From the NCBI GenBank assembly GCA_947475315.1, contig CANJMY010000004.1, positions 19,182 through 83,181 on the forward strand: 64,000 bases of DNA. The letters are read 5' to 3'. The DNA is from Pseudomonadota bacterium (GTDB lineage: Bacteria > Myxococcota_A > UBA796 > GCA-2862545). The translations under genes were made by a program, and so were the position numbers. The notes below the pieces were generated by a model, which worked only from the letters and a program-made list of their open reading frames with translations, had not been told where the DNA came from and did not search any database. This document shows positions 9,176 to 18,024 of the stretch, piece after piece (the stretch's first letter is position 1; every line of letters starts with the position of its first letter).

Positions 9176-12100
9176 ATGCCCGTCCCGACCCCCCGGTTCC
9201 ACCTTGAGGTGGTGTCCACCCCTCGGACCAACCTCGCGATGCAGCAGAACGGCGTGCCGCTCGTGCGAAGCCTGGCCGTCCGCAACGTGGAGGAGGTCGC
9301 CTGGCGCAAGCTGGTGCTGCGCGTGGTGGCGGATCCGGCCTGTGTGGCGCCGTGGACGGTGACGGTCGACGGGCTGCGCCCCGGGGCCACGCACGCGATC
9401 GAGCCGGTGCCGCTGCTGCTCTCGCCCAGCTTCCTCGCGCGTCAGGCCGAGTCCGAGGTGGGCACGCTCACGGTCGGGGTGACCGTCGACGACGACGAGG
9501 AGGTGCTGACGACCTTCCCGCTGGAGGTGATGGCGCCGACTGCCTGGATGGGCACGACCGTGCTGCCCGAGCTCCTGGCCGCGTTCGTCCGCCCCAACGC
9601 GCCCGTGCTGGCGCCCCTGCTGAAGGACGCGGCGGAGCGCCTGCGCGCGGCCACGGGGGACGCTTCCCTGTCGGGCTACCAGTCGCGCGATCCCAGGCGC
9701 GTGTGGCGCACCGCGGCCGCCCTCTATGAGGCCGTGCAGGCCCGCGGCACCAGCTACATCAGCCCCCCCGCCAGCTTTGAGGTGACCGGCCAGAAGGTCC
9801 GCACCCACGAGCAGGTGATCGAGGGTGGGCAGGGCACCTGCCTGGATCTGACGGTGCTGCTGGCCGCGCTGCTGGAGCAGACGGGCCTCCACCCGCTGCT
9901 GGTCGTGGTGCAGGGGCACGCGTTCCCTGGCGTGTGGCTGACCGACTTTGCGCTGCAGGAGCCCGCGCTCGATGATCCGCTGCCGCTCCGCAAGCGCGTG
10001 GAGCTCGGCGAGGCGCTCGTCTTCGACAGCTCGGCGGTGGCCCAGGGCGTGCCTTTTGAGCGCGCGGTGGCGATGGCGGAGCGCGCGCTGCACGACGTGG
10101 AGCGCTTCCGCATGGTGCTCGACGTCACCTGCGCGCGCAGCAACCGCGTGCGGCCGCTGCCCCTGGAGAGCGCGGGCGACGCGCTGGCCGACGCCGTGTT
10201 GGCCGCCCCCGACCTGCGCCTTGGTGTGGTGCCGTCGGCGGTGCCCGAGGACCGGTTCCGCTTCACCGGGGCTCCGTCCAAGGCCGCGGCGCCCGTCACG
10301 CGCACGCGGGTGGACGCCTGGAAGCAGCGACTCCTCGACCTGTCGCTCAACAACCGCCTGCTCAACTTCCGTTCGGGCAAGGCGACGCTGGAGCTGCCCG
10401 GGATCGACGTGCACGCGCTGGAGGATGCGCTCTGTGAGGGCAAGTCGCTGGAGCTGGTTCCCAAGCTGACGCCGCGCGCGGCCGACCCGCGCGACCCGGC
10501 CGCGGACGGCGTGCCGGCGGACGTGCTCGCCGAGGCCCGCGCGAAGGAGGAGCAGGCCGCCGGTCGTCTGCACTCGGCGCAGCCGCCCGCGGAGCATGAG
10601 CGCGCGCTGCTCGAGCTGTTCCGCACCAGCCGGTCCGCGTTCGAGGAGTCCGGCGCCGTGCTGCTCTACGTGGCGATCGGCATGCTCGTGTGGTTCGAGT
10701 CGGCGTCGAGCACGCAGCCCCGCAAGGCGCCGCTGGTGCTGGTGCCGGTTCAGCTCAAGCGCGGCCGCGCCCCGGGAACCTGGACGCTGTCGCGCGCCGA
10801 TGAGGACACCCGCGTCAACGTCACGCTGCTGCAGAAGCTCCAGAAGGACTTCGGCGTGGACGTCGCGGGGCTCGACGTGCTCGAAGAGGACAGCTCGGGC
10901 TTCGACATCGGGCGCGTGCTTCACGACTTCCGCGCCCGCATCCGCGATCGCGATCGGTGGCTGGTGGTGGAGGAGGCGCACCTCGGTCTGTTCTCCTTCC
11001 ACAAGTTCCTGATGTGGCTGGACCTGGAGGCCAAGACCGACGCGCTCCTCCAGAACCCGGTGGTGAAGCACATCTTCGAAGGCGGCGGCAGCGCGTTCCC
11101 GCTGGCAGCACCCCTCGTGGCACCCGGCGATGTGGACCTGGCGCGCGCGCCGCGGGACGTCCTGACGGTGGTCGACGCCGATCCGAGCCAGCTGTCTGCG
11201 ATCCTCGCGGCGGAGGACGGCTCCTCGTTCGTGCTCCAGGGGCCGCCCGGCACGGGCAAGTCGCAGACGATCACCAACCTGATCGCGCAGCTGCTGGCCG
11301 CGAACAAGACGGTGCTGTTCGTGTCGGAGAAGCTGGCCGCGCTGGAGGTGGTGCAGCGTCGCCTGGCCAAGGTGGGGCTGGCGCCGTTCTGCCTGGAGCT
11401 GCACTCGAACCAAGCGAGCAAGGCCGCGGTCATGGCGCAGCTCAAGTCCTCGTTCGAGGTGGGCGCGACCCGCTCCGGCGAGGCGTGGACGGACCACTGC
11501 GCCAAGCTGGAGGCCGCGCGGGTGCAGCTCAACGCGCACGCCGCGCGGCTCGCGGCGCCGTCGCCGTTTGGTCTGCCCACCCGTGAGGTGCTGGCGTCGC
11601 TCTTTGGCATGATGGACGTGCCACGCCTCGCGCTGCCCGCGGTGGACATGCGCGTCCTGGCGCCCTCGGAGGTGGCGAGCCGTCTGGCGGCAGCGCGCGC
11701 GCTGTCTGTCGCCGTGGGGCAGGTGGGGGACCTGGCGACGCATCCGTTCCGTGGCGTGGGGCGCTCCGACTGGGATCCGACCTGGGCCCGTCAGGTGGAC
11801 GACGCCGCGCGCGCGCTGGCGGACGCGGCGCGGGTGGTGGACGCCAAGGTGTCCGCGGCCCTGTCGGCGACCGGGATGCCCGTCGACACCGATCTGGACA
11901 CGCTCGTCGAGGCCGCGACGCTGCTGCTTGAGTCGCCCGCGCCGCCGGCCGCGCTCGTCGCGCTCGGGGGCTTCCCGGATCGCGCGGCTCGTGTGCGCGG
12001 CTGGATCACGCGTGGGCGCGTGCTCGGGCAGCGTCGCGCGGCGTTGCTCGACACCTGGCAGGAGTCGATCCTCACCGCCGATCTCGCGTCGCTGCGGGAG

Positions 12101-15025
12101 CGCTTCGGCGTGTGGGCGCACGCCTTCGTGCTGTTCGCGTTTGTGATGCTGTGGGGCGCGCGCCGTCGCCTGCGCGCGTTCGCACGCGCCACGGTGCCTG
12201 GAAACGCCGCCGTGATTGAGGGGCTGGACGAGGCGACCTTCGTGCGCGACGAGACCGCGGCGCTCGCCAAGGTGGGTCCGGTGGCGCGAGGCTGGTTGGG
12301 CGAGCGCTGGCAGGACGCGGGCACGCCGTGGGACGCGGCTGAGCAGGTGCTCACCTGGGCCGAGCGCTTCCAGGGCTTCCTGCTTCGCCTAGTCGACCGC
12401 CGCGGGACCACCGCGGAGGCCGCGCGGCTCACCACGCTGGCCACCGACCAGGCCGCGCTGCTGCGCCCAGGCTCGCGCACGCACGCCGCGTTGTCCGAGC
12501 TGGTGGGCGCGGCGAGCACGCTCGGCGACGCGCGCCGCGCGGCGGTGTCGCTGCTGGGACTGGACGAGGGCGTCGCCTGGGGCGTGGACCCAACACCCGC
12601 CCGCTTGGCCGCGGTGTCGGACGCCTGGCTGGCGTCGGGCCCGCTGCTGCGGGCGTGGTGTGACGTGGTCGACGCCGTGGCGGACGCCGCCAAGCTGGGC
12701 CTACGACCGCTGGTCGATGCGATCACCGTAGGCACTGTCCGACACGCGCACCTTGAGCGCGCGGTCGATCGCAGCCTGCGCGAAGGCTGGTGGGAGGCGC
12801 TGCTTCAGAAGGAGCCGGCGCTCGCGCGCTTCCGCGGGGCGACGCACGCAGACCTGATCACGCGCTTCCGCGAGCTGGACCGCAAGGCGATCGAGCTGGC
12901 CCGCGCCGAGGTGCGCGCCAGGCTCGCGGCGCGGGTCCCGGACGCGAACGCCCCTGGCGACGAGATGGCGCTGCTGCGTCGGCAGCTGATGATGCAGCGT
13001 CGGCACATGCCGATCCGGCAGCTCTTCACCAAGATCCCCACCACGCTCAAGCGCGCCAAGCCTTGCGTGCTGATGAGCCCGCTGTCGGTCGCGCAGTACC
13101 TGGACCCCAGCCTCGAAGGGTTCGATGTGGTCGTGTTCGACGAGGCCTCGCAGATCCCGCCGTGGGACGCGGTGGGCGCGATCGCGCGCGGCCGCCAGGT
13201 GGTCGTCGTGGGCGACAGCAAGCAGCTTCCGCCCACCAGCTTCTTTGGCCGCAGCGCCGACGAGGACGGTGACGATCCCGACGACGAGTCGCTGGTCGAG
13301 ATGGAGAGCATCCTCGACGAGGCGGTGGGCGCGGGCCTGACCCAGCTGCTCTTGCAGTGGCACTACCGAAGCCAGCACGAGTCGCTCATCTCGTTCAGCA
13401 ACGTGCACTACTACGAGAGCCGCCTGCACACGTTCCCCTCCGCGGCGGCCGACGTGCCCGAACTGGGCGTGAAGCTGGTCAAGGTCAACGGCTTCTACGA
13501 CCGCGGCGGCAGCCGCACGAACGAGGCCGAGGCGATCGCGGTGGTCGACGAGGTCATCCGCCTTCTTCAGCTCCCGGATGATCAGCGCCCCTCGGTGGGC
13601 GTGGTCACCTTCAGCATGCCGCAGCAGCGCTGCGTGCAGGACCTGCTCGACGCGCGCCTGCGCACGCTCCCGGACCTGCAGAAGCACTTCACGGACGCGG
13701 TGTCCGAGAAGGTGTTCGTGAAGAACCTGGAGAACGTCCAGGGCGACGAGCGCGACGTCATGCTGTTCAGCGTCTGCTACGGGCCCGACAAGGCGGGCAA
13801 GCTGACCATGAACTTTGGTCCGCTCAACCGCAAGGGCGGCGAGCGTCGGCTCAACGTCGCCGTCACCCGCGCGCGCAAGCGCCTGATGCTCTTCTCCACG
13901 CTGTCGTGGGATCGCATCCCCGATCACGGCACGGCGGCGGTCGGAGTGGCGCACCTCAAGGCCTATCTGCGGTTCGCGGAGCACGGCGAGGCGGCGCTGC
14001 TCGCGACCACCTCCACGCCCGATCGCGACACCTTCATGAGCCCGTTCGAGGAGCAGGTGTTCCGCGAGCTCACGGACGCGGGCTTTCAGGTCCACACCCA
14101 GGTGGGCTGCAGCGGCTACAAGATCGACCTGGCGATCGTGGATCCGGAGCGGCCCGGCACCTACCTGATCGGCATCGAGTGCGACGGTGCGACCTACCAT
14201 GGCTCACGCGCGGCGCGAGAGCGCGACCGCCTGCGCGAGGACGTGCTCGTCACGCTCGGCTGGCGCATCCACCGCATCTGGTCGACCGACTGGTGGTACG
14301 AGCGCGCGGCCGCGGTCAAGCGGGTGATCGAGGCCGTCGAGGAGGCGAAGGTGGCGCCTCGTCTGGCGCCTCGTGTGGCGCTGCCCCCACCGGAGCCGGT
14401 GATCGCCGAGGCGGCGGCGCCGTCGCTGGAAGAGCGTCTTGCCTCACCCGTGGCCGTGGCTTGGCCCGCCAACGCGAAGCCGTGGCGTGTGATGCAGCTC
14501 GCGGACGTGCCCGGCGGTCGCGAGGCGTTCTACGAAGTGCACGCGCGCCCCAGGCTTGCGACGGCGCTCCTGCAACTGGTGAACACCCACGGACCGGTGC
14601 ACCGCGACAGCGCCTACCGCACGGTGGCGGGCGCGTGGGGGCTGGCCTCGCTCGGCAAGCGCATCGTCGCGCAGCTCGACGCGTCCCTGCTCGTGCTGAC
14701 CCCTGACCAGCGGCCGCTGCTTCGCGGCGAATTCCTCTGCTCGCCAGCCGTCGACCCGACGACGTGGCGCGAATTCCGCTACCCGGTGGGCGGCTCGCGC
14801 GACCTCGACACGGTCAGCGCCGAAGAGGCCGCGAACGCCGCGGCGTGGGTCCTCTCCCGCGGTCTGTCGATGGGGCAGGAGGACCTCGCGCGCGAGACGG
14901 CCAAGGTGTTCGGCCTCGCCGGCGTGAGCGCGAAGGCGCGCGCGCGTTTGGATGAGGCGGTGCCGCTGCTCGTCGCGTCGGGTCGCGCCTCGCGCGACGG
15001 CGATCGGCTGCGCTGGAGCGGCTGA
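9176..15025 (+). CDS. Giant DUF4011-DUF3320 SF1 helicase with transglutaminase-like N-domain and Vsr-like nuclease
   Basis: 1,949 residues from the ATG preceded by CCGGAGCCTCG; a TTG 48 bp upstream is possible but lacks support. Domain order as read: about 1-130 beta-rich; about 170-290 transglutaminase-like with Cys222 (GTCLDL) and His248 (GHAFPG); DUF4011 from about 383 (LLDLSLNNRLLNFR); P-loop GPPGTGKS (689-696); Walker B DEAS (1322-1325) in VVVFDEASQIPPW; helicase C-terminal motifs GDERDVMLFSVCYG and NVAVTRAR; a PD-(D/E)XK/Vsr-like nuclease about 1620-1720 with D1651 and E1668-C-D1670; a DUF3320-like C-terminus. Proteins with DUF4011, SF1 helicase and Vsr-type nuclease have been reported as phage-defence effectors (from memory, named Hhe). 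No accessory gene or mobile-element marker is adjacent, and base composition matches the surroundings. Confidence 0.88.
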   Translation: MPVPTPRFHLEVVSTPRTNLAMQQNGVPLVRSLAVRNVEEVAWRKLVLRVVADPACVAPWTVTVDGLRPGATHAIEPVPLLLSPSFLARQAESEVGTLTVGVTVDDDEEVLTTFPLEVMAPTAWMGTTVLPELLAAFVRPNAPVLAPLLKDAAERLRAATGDASLSGYQSRDPRRVWRTAAALYEAVQARGTSYISPPASFEVTGQKVRTHEQVIEGGQGTCLDLTVLLAALLEQTGLHPLLVVVQGHAFPGVWLTDFALQEPALDDPLPLRKRVELGEALVFDSSAVAQGVPFERAVAMAERALHDVERFRMVLDVTCARSNRVRPLPLESAGDALADAVLAAPDLRLGVVPSAVPEDRFRFTGAPSKAAAPVTRTRVDAWKQRLLDLSLNNRLLNFRSGKATLELPGIDVHALEDALCEGKSLELVPKLTPRAADPRDPAADGVPADVLAEARAKEEQAAGRLHSAQPPAEHERALLELFRTSRSAFEESGAVLLYVAIGMLVWFESASSTQPRKAPLVLVPVQLKRGRAPGTWTLSRADEDTRVNVTLLQKLQKDFGVDVAGLDVLEEDSSGFDIGRVLHDFRARIRDRDRWLVVEEAHLGLFSFHKFLMWLDLEAKTDALLQNPVVKHIFEGGGSAFPLAAPLVAPGDVDLARAPRDVLTVVDADPSQLSAILAAEDGSSFVLQGPPGTGKSQTITNLIAQLLAANKTVLFVSEKLAALEVVQRRLAKVGLAPFCLELHSNQASKAAVMAQLKSSFEVGATRSGEAWTDHCAKLEAARVQLNAHAARLAAPSPFGLPTREVLASLFGMMDVPRLALPAVDMRVLAPSEVASRLAAARALSVAVGQVGDLATHPFRGVGRSDWDPTWARQVDDAARALADAARVVDAKVSAALSATGMPVDTDLDTLVEAATLLLESPAPPAALVALGGFPDRAARVRGWITRGRVLGQRRAALLDTWQESILTADLASLRERFGVWAHAFVLFAFVMLWGARRRLRAFARATVPGNAAVIEGLDEATFVRDETAALAKVGPVARGWLGERWQDAGTPWDAAEQVLTWAERFQGFLLRLVDRRGTTAEAARLTTLATDQAALLRPGSRTHAALSELVGAASTLGDARRAAVSLLGLDEGVAWGVDPTPARLAAVSDAWLASGPLLRAWCDVVDAVADAAKLGLRPLVDAITVGTVRHAHLERAVDRSLREGWWEALLQKEPALARFRGATHADLITRFRELDRKAIELARAEVRARLAARVPDANAPGDEMALLRRQLMMQRRHMPIRQLFTKIPTTLKRAKPCVLMSPLSVAQYLDPSLEGFDVVVFDEASQIPPWDAVGAIARGRQVVVVGDSKQLPPTSFFGRSADEDGDDPDDESLVEMESILDEAVGAGLTQLLLQWHYRSQHESLISFSNVHYYESRLHTFPSAAADVPELGVKLVKVNGFYDRGGSRTNEAEAIAVVDEVIRLLQLPDDQRPSVGVVTFSMPQQRCVQDLLDARLRTLPDLQKHFTDAVSEKVFVKNLENVQGDERDVMLFSVCYGPDKAGKLTMNFGPLNRKGGERRLNVAVTRARKRLMLFSTLSWDRIPDHGTAAVGVAHLKAYLRFAEHGEAALLATTSTPDRDTFMSPFEEQVFRELTDAGFQVHTQVGCSGYKIDLAIVDPERPGTYLIGIECDGATYHGSRAARERDRLREDVLVTLGWRIHRIWSTDWWYERAAAVKRVIEAVEEAKVAPRLAPRVALPPPEPVIAEAAAPSLEERLASPVAVAWPANAKPWRVMQLADVPGGREAFYEVHARPRLATALLQLVNTHGPVHRDSAYRTVAGAWGLASLGKRIVAQLDASLLVLTPDQRPLLRGEFLCSPAVDPTTWREFRYPVGGSRDLDTVSAEEAANAAAWVLSRGLSMGQEDLARETAKVFGLAGVSAKARARLDEAVPLLVASGRASRDGDRLRWSG

Positions 15026-15031
15026 TCGGCG

Positions 15032-15265
15032 CTACTGCTGCAGCCACGCCCAGCGGAGCGCGAACGCGAGGAGCGCGCCCATGCCCCCCAGCGCGAAGGT
15101 CCCTGCAAAGGCGAGGATCTGCTTGTCCGTCTCGTCCAGATAGGGGCGCCACCACACGGGCTTTACGTAGGTAGGCGGACGCGGAGACCTCCGGGGGGAG
15201 GGTCGGTCGTCGCGGGATGCATGACGCAGCGAGCGTGTGGTCAGCGTGTCCTCGCCGGAGGCCAT
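15032..15265 (-). CDS. Small single-pass membrane protein, unknown function
   Basis: 77 residues from an ATG. The N-terminal half is basic and Ser/Pro-rich; residues about 50-75 (ILAFAGTFALGGMGALLAFAL) form one clear transmembrane helix ending WAWLQQ. The stop lies 6 bp from the helicase stop, so the genes are convergent. The frame runs open upstream to 15409, but the upstream part reads as low-complexity non-coding. No family recognised. Confidence 0.5.
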   Translation of the reverse strand: MASGEDTLTTRSLRHASRDDRPSPRRSPRPPTYVKPVWWRPYLDETDKQILAFAGTFALGGMGALLAFALRWAWLQQ

Positions 15266-15590
15266 GGGCGACTCTCGCCGGTGAGGGGTGGTGGTGGGTG
15301 CGGGAGGATGGTGCACGGGTCGGGGGCCTCTCTGCACCGGATCGATCTGCGCGGGCGGAACTTTGAGTGCGATTTCGAAGGCCGTGGTTCGGATCGGCCG
15401 ACGCAGCACGCGGTGTGCGGCGCCCGGAAAGAACGATCTCCAAAATCAGGTCCGACGCGACGACGAGTGGGTTGGGAGTGCTCCTCCCAAGCCCGGCCTC
15501 TCCACCTCAATTCCACCTTCCTGGTTGATGTGGAGAGGCTAGGCCACTTCCCTCGCTGGGGTGGCCGACTGCGGCTCGCTGGCCCGCTGC
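15266..15590. other. 325-bp gene-free stretch with four stacked inverted repeats
   Basis: No credible gene. It holds GGTGCA/TGCACC (15310-15315 and 15333-15338), TTGGGAG/CTCCCAA (15472-15478 and 15484-15490, 5-nt loop), GCCTCTCCAC/GTGGAGAGGC (15496-15505 and 15530-15539, perfect 10-bp stem) and GGCCAC/GTGGCC (15542-15547 and 15561-15566). None is followed by a T-run on either strand, so these are not standard terminators; a structured RNA or binding sites are possible. Confidence 0.45.
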
Positions 15591-15803
15591 CTACTTGGGG
15601 TCGGCGGACGACGCTTGGTTCGCCCGCTCGACCCGGGCGATCGCGTGGGTCAGCTCGCGCAGATGGCGGATAAAGTCTCGCGGTGCCTCGGTGCGCTGCG
15701 GACCTGCGGCCTTCTCGGGATCTGCGTCGTGCTGGGTCGGGGGCGCGGTGGGCGTCACGCTTGGGCTCCGGGGCGGAGGGGGAGACGTTGTCGCATTGTT
15801 CAC
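15591..15803 (-). CDS. Small hypothetical protein, divergent from the DUF1592 gene
   Basis: 70 residues from a GTG. The first half is Pro/Thr-rich and disordered; the second half (RDFIRHLRELTHAIARVERANQ) is a probable amphipathic helix. There is no strong ribosome site. Its start faces the paired CGTATACG elements at 15816-15880, which supports but does not prove that it is real. No family recognised. Confidence 0.35.
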   Translation of the reverse strand: MNNATTSPPPPRSPSVTPTAPPTQHDADPEKAAGPQRTEAPRDFIRHLRELTHAIARVERANQASSADPK

Positions 15804-15815
15804 AGGCAGGGAGTC

Positions 15816-15880
15816 CGTATACGTGTCGGAACGTACGTTAAGGCCCTGCCTTGTTGGCGCGTATACGGTGAAGCCCGTAC
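15816..15880. promoter_or_regulatory. Paired bipartite operator-like sites CGTATACG-N8-CGTAC
   Basis: Copy 1 is 15816-15836 and copy 2 is 15860-15880: the palindrome CGTATACG, then exactly 8 unrelated bases, then CGTAC. The two copies are in direct orientation with 44-bp (about four helical turns) spacing and lie between the divergent small ORF (start 15803) and the DUF1592 gene (start 15955). A near-identical copy (CGGATACG-N8-CGTAC) lies at 62181-62201 upstream of pstA. Probable regulator-binding sites; the regulator is unknown. Confidence 0.5.
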
Positions 15881-15954
15881 CTCCGGTGGAGGAGGGCTGT
15901 ATTGGACCTTTGGTGCGGTGCGTGTGCTAGGCTTCGGCTGGGAGCGGGATCGTT

Positions 15955-18024
15955 TTGAGACCCTTCAACCTACGTCGTGTCTGCGGCCTCGCGGTCTGCG
16001 CCTGGGGCTTGGCCTGCTCGGACCAGGGCGCCAAGCCGTCCGACACGGACCAAGGCGCGACCGAGGACACCGATCAGGTGGACGCCGCGAGCGTGGCCCC
16101 GACGCGTCGGGCGCTTCGTCACCTGTCGCGCGCTGAGTACAACCGCACCGTCGCAGACCTCACCGGGACCCGGCTTCAGCCCGCCAACGACTTCCCTGCG
16201 GACGACGTGACCGACGGGTTTGACGTGGTGGCCGAGGGGCTGTCTCTGTCGCCCCTGCTGATCGAGGCGTACGATCAGGCCGCCGCAGCGCTGGCGGGCG
16301 AGATCGTCGACCGTCCGCTGGACGCGGCGTTGGACGTGACGCTGAGCCCCGTGGGTCGGGATGTGACGGTGGAGAGTGCGGACCACGCGGCCGTCGGCGG
16401 CACCATGGCGTTGTTCACGGCGGGCGCGCTGCGGGTCCCGTACGACGTGCTGGAGAACGGCAGCTACGTCGTCTCGGCGCGTGTCTGGACGGACCTGGCA
16501 GGTGGGGTGTCCACGCCCGCGCTGTTTGGGACCACGGAGTCTGGGCCGCGGCGCTTCGCAGTCACCGCCACCAGCGCCGCCACCGCCGAGTGGATCCAGG
16601 TGGGGCTCCGGCTGACGCGCGGGCGCGCGCAGCTTGAGCTGGCGCTGGAGTCCGACGCCGTCGACGCGAGCGCGGATCGCACGCTGTACGTGGACGCGCT
16701 GCGGGTGCAGGGCCCGAGCGATCTCGCGGTGCGCACCAACACGCCGCACGACCGGGTGATGTCCTGCGACCCCGAGCTGGATCCGGACCCGCGCGCCTGC
16801 GCCCAGGAGGTGCTGACGGCGTTTGTGCCGCGCGCCTGGCGTCGCCCGGTCGAGCCGTCGGAGATCGATCGCCTCCTGGAGGTGTTCGACACGGTGATCG
16901 CCGACGGCGATCCGCCGCGCCTCGCGATGGACTACGCGCTGCGGGCGGTGCTCTCGAGCCCGTACTTCGTGATGTTGGTCGCGCCGGCGCCCGTTGGGGA
17001 TGGCAGCTCCCCGGTCGTCGATGACTTCACGTTGGCGTCACGTCTGTCCTACCTGCTGTGGTCGTCGATGCCGGACGACGAGCTGTTCGGGCTAGCCGAG
17101 CGCGGGGAGCTGCATCAGCCGGACGTGTTGGGCGCGCAGGTCGAGCGCATGATGCGCAGCGAGAAGGCGTCGGCGATGGCGGAGGACTTCGCCGGTCAGT
17201 GGCTGCTCGGGCGCGCGGTCGATCGCGCGGGTCCAGACTCGATCATCTACCCGCGGTTCGATGAGAGCGTGCGCGCGTCCATGAAGGAGTCGATGCGTCT
17301 GTCCTTCATGGACCGGCTGCGCGCGGCCGCCCCGGTGACCGACCTGTTGTTGTCCACCCGCATGCAGGTGGATGGAGCGCTCGCGCCGCTGATCGGGATC
17401 GACCTCCCTCCGTTCGAGCCGTTCGCCGATCGGGATGTGTCCGCAGAGGGGCGGTACGGGTGGCTGTCGATGCCTGGTCTGCTCACGGTCACCTCGGTTC
17501 CCACGCGCACCTCACCGGTTCGGCGCGGCGCCTGGGTGCTGTCCAACCTGATGTGTACGTCTCCGGGCACGCCACCGCCGGGTGTGCCGGGCTTTCCGGA
17601 CGCCAGCCCAGATGCGGCGACGGTGCGCGAGCGGCTGGAGCAGCACCGCCAGGATCCGGCGTGCGCCTCGTGCCATGACGCCATCGATCCGCTGGGCCTC
17701 GCGCTGGAGAACTTCGACGGCATCGGCGCGTGGCGTGACCAGGACAATGGCGAGCCGATCGATGCGTCCGGGCAGCTGCCCAATGGCACCGCCGTGAACG
17801 GCGCGGCCGATCTCGCGCACGTGCTGGGCTCTGACCCGACCTTTGGACGCTGCGTCGTGAAGAAGCTGTTCACCTACACACACGGCCGCGCACCGGACGA
17901 CGCGGACCGGGCCCGCCTGAACCTGCTGACCGACGGCGCCCTGGCCGGGCAGGCGTCGTTCTCGGACATCCTGGTGCGCTTGGTCACCGATGACGCGTTC
18001 ATGCAGGTTGGGGTGGAGCGATGA
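15955..18024 (+). CDS. DUF1592-family c-type cytochrome-like lipoprotein
   Basis: 689 residues from a TTG (GGGAG upstream). A lipobox at GLA-Cys21 predicts a lipoprotein. In order: DUF1587 (RRALRHLSRAEYNRTVADL, about 50-110), a beta-sandwich-like insert (about 115-260), DUF1595 (about 280-345), DUF1592 (LASRLSYLLWSSMPDDELF, about 360-490), DUF1588 (GWLSMPGLLTVTSVPTRTSP with RRGAWVL) and DUF1585 (FGRCVVKKLFTYTHGR). A CASCH heme-c motif lies in DPACASCHDAIDPLGLALENF. These proteins occur in Planctomycetes and Myxococcota, nearly always next to a DUF1552 gene as here (4-nt ATGA overlap). The biochemical role is not established. Confidence 0.9.
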   Translation: MRPFNLRRVCGLAVCAWGLACSDQGAKPSDTDQGATEDTDQVDAASVAPTRRALRHLSRAEYNRTVADLTGTRLQPANDFPADDVTDGFDVVAEGLSLSPLLIEAYDQAAAALAGEIVDRPLDAALDVTLSPVGRDVTVESADHAAVGGTMALFTAGALRVPYDVLENGSYVVSARVWTDLAGGVSTPALFGTTESGPRRFAVTATSAATAEWIQVGLRLTRGRAQLELALESDAVDASADRTLYVDALRVQGPSDLAVRTNTPHDRVMSCDPELDPDPRACAQEVLTAFVPRAWRRPVEPSEIDRLLEVFDTVIADGDPPRLAMDYALRAVLSSPYFVMLVAPAPVGDGSSPVVDDFTLASRLSYLLWSSMPDDELFGLAERGELHQPDVLGAQVERMMRSEKASAMAEDFAGQWLLGRAVDRAGPDSIIYPRFDESVRASMKESMRLSFMDRLRAAAPVTDLLLSTRMQVDGALAPLIGIDLPPFEPFADRDVSAEGRYGWLSMPGLLTVTSVPTRTSPVRRGAWVLSNLMCTSPGTPPPGVPGFPDASPDAATVRERLEQHRQDPACASCHDAIDPLGLALENFDGIGAWRDQDNGEPIDASGQLPNGTAVNGAADLAHVLGSDPTFGRCVVKKLFTYTHGRAPDDADRARLNLLTDGALAGQASFSDILVRLVTDDAFMQVGVER

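Noticed and set aside
9056..12121. 1,021-codon minus-strand frame opposite the helicase
   Set aside because: Extremely Arg/His/Gln-rich, no motif, typical shadow frame in high-GC DNA; the plus strand has clear conserved domains.
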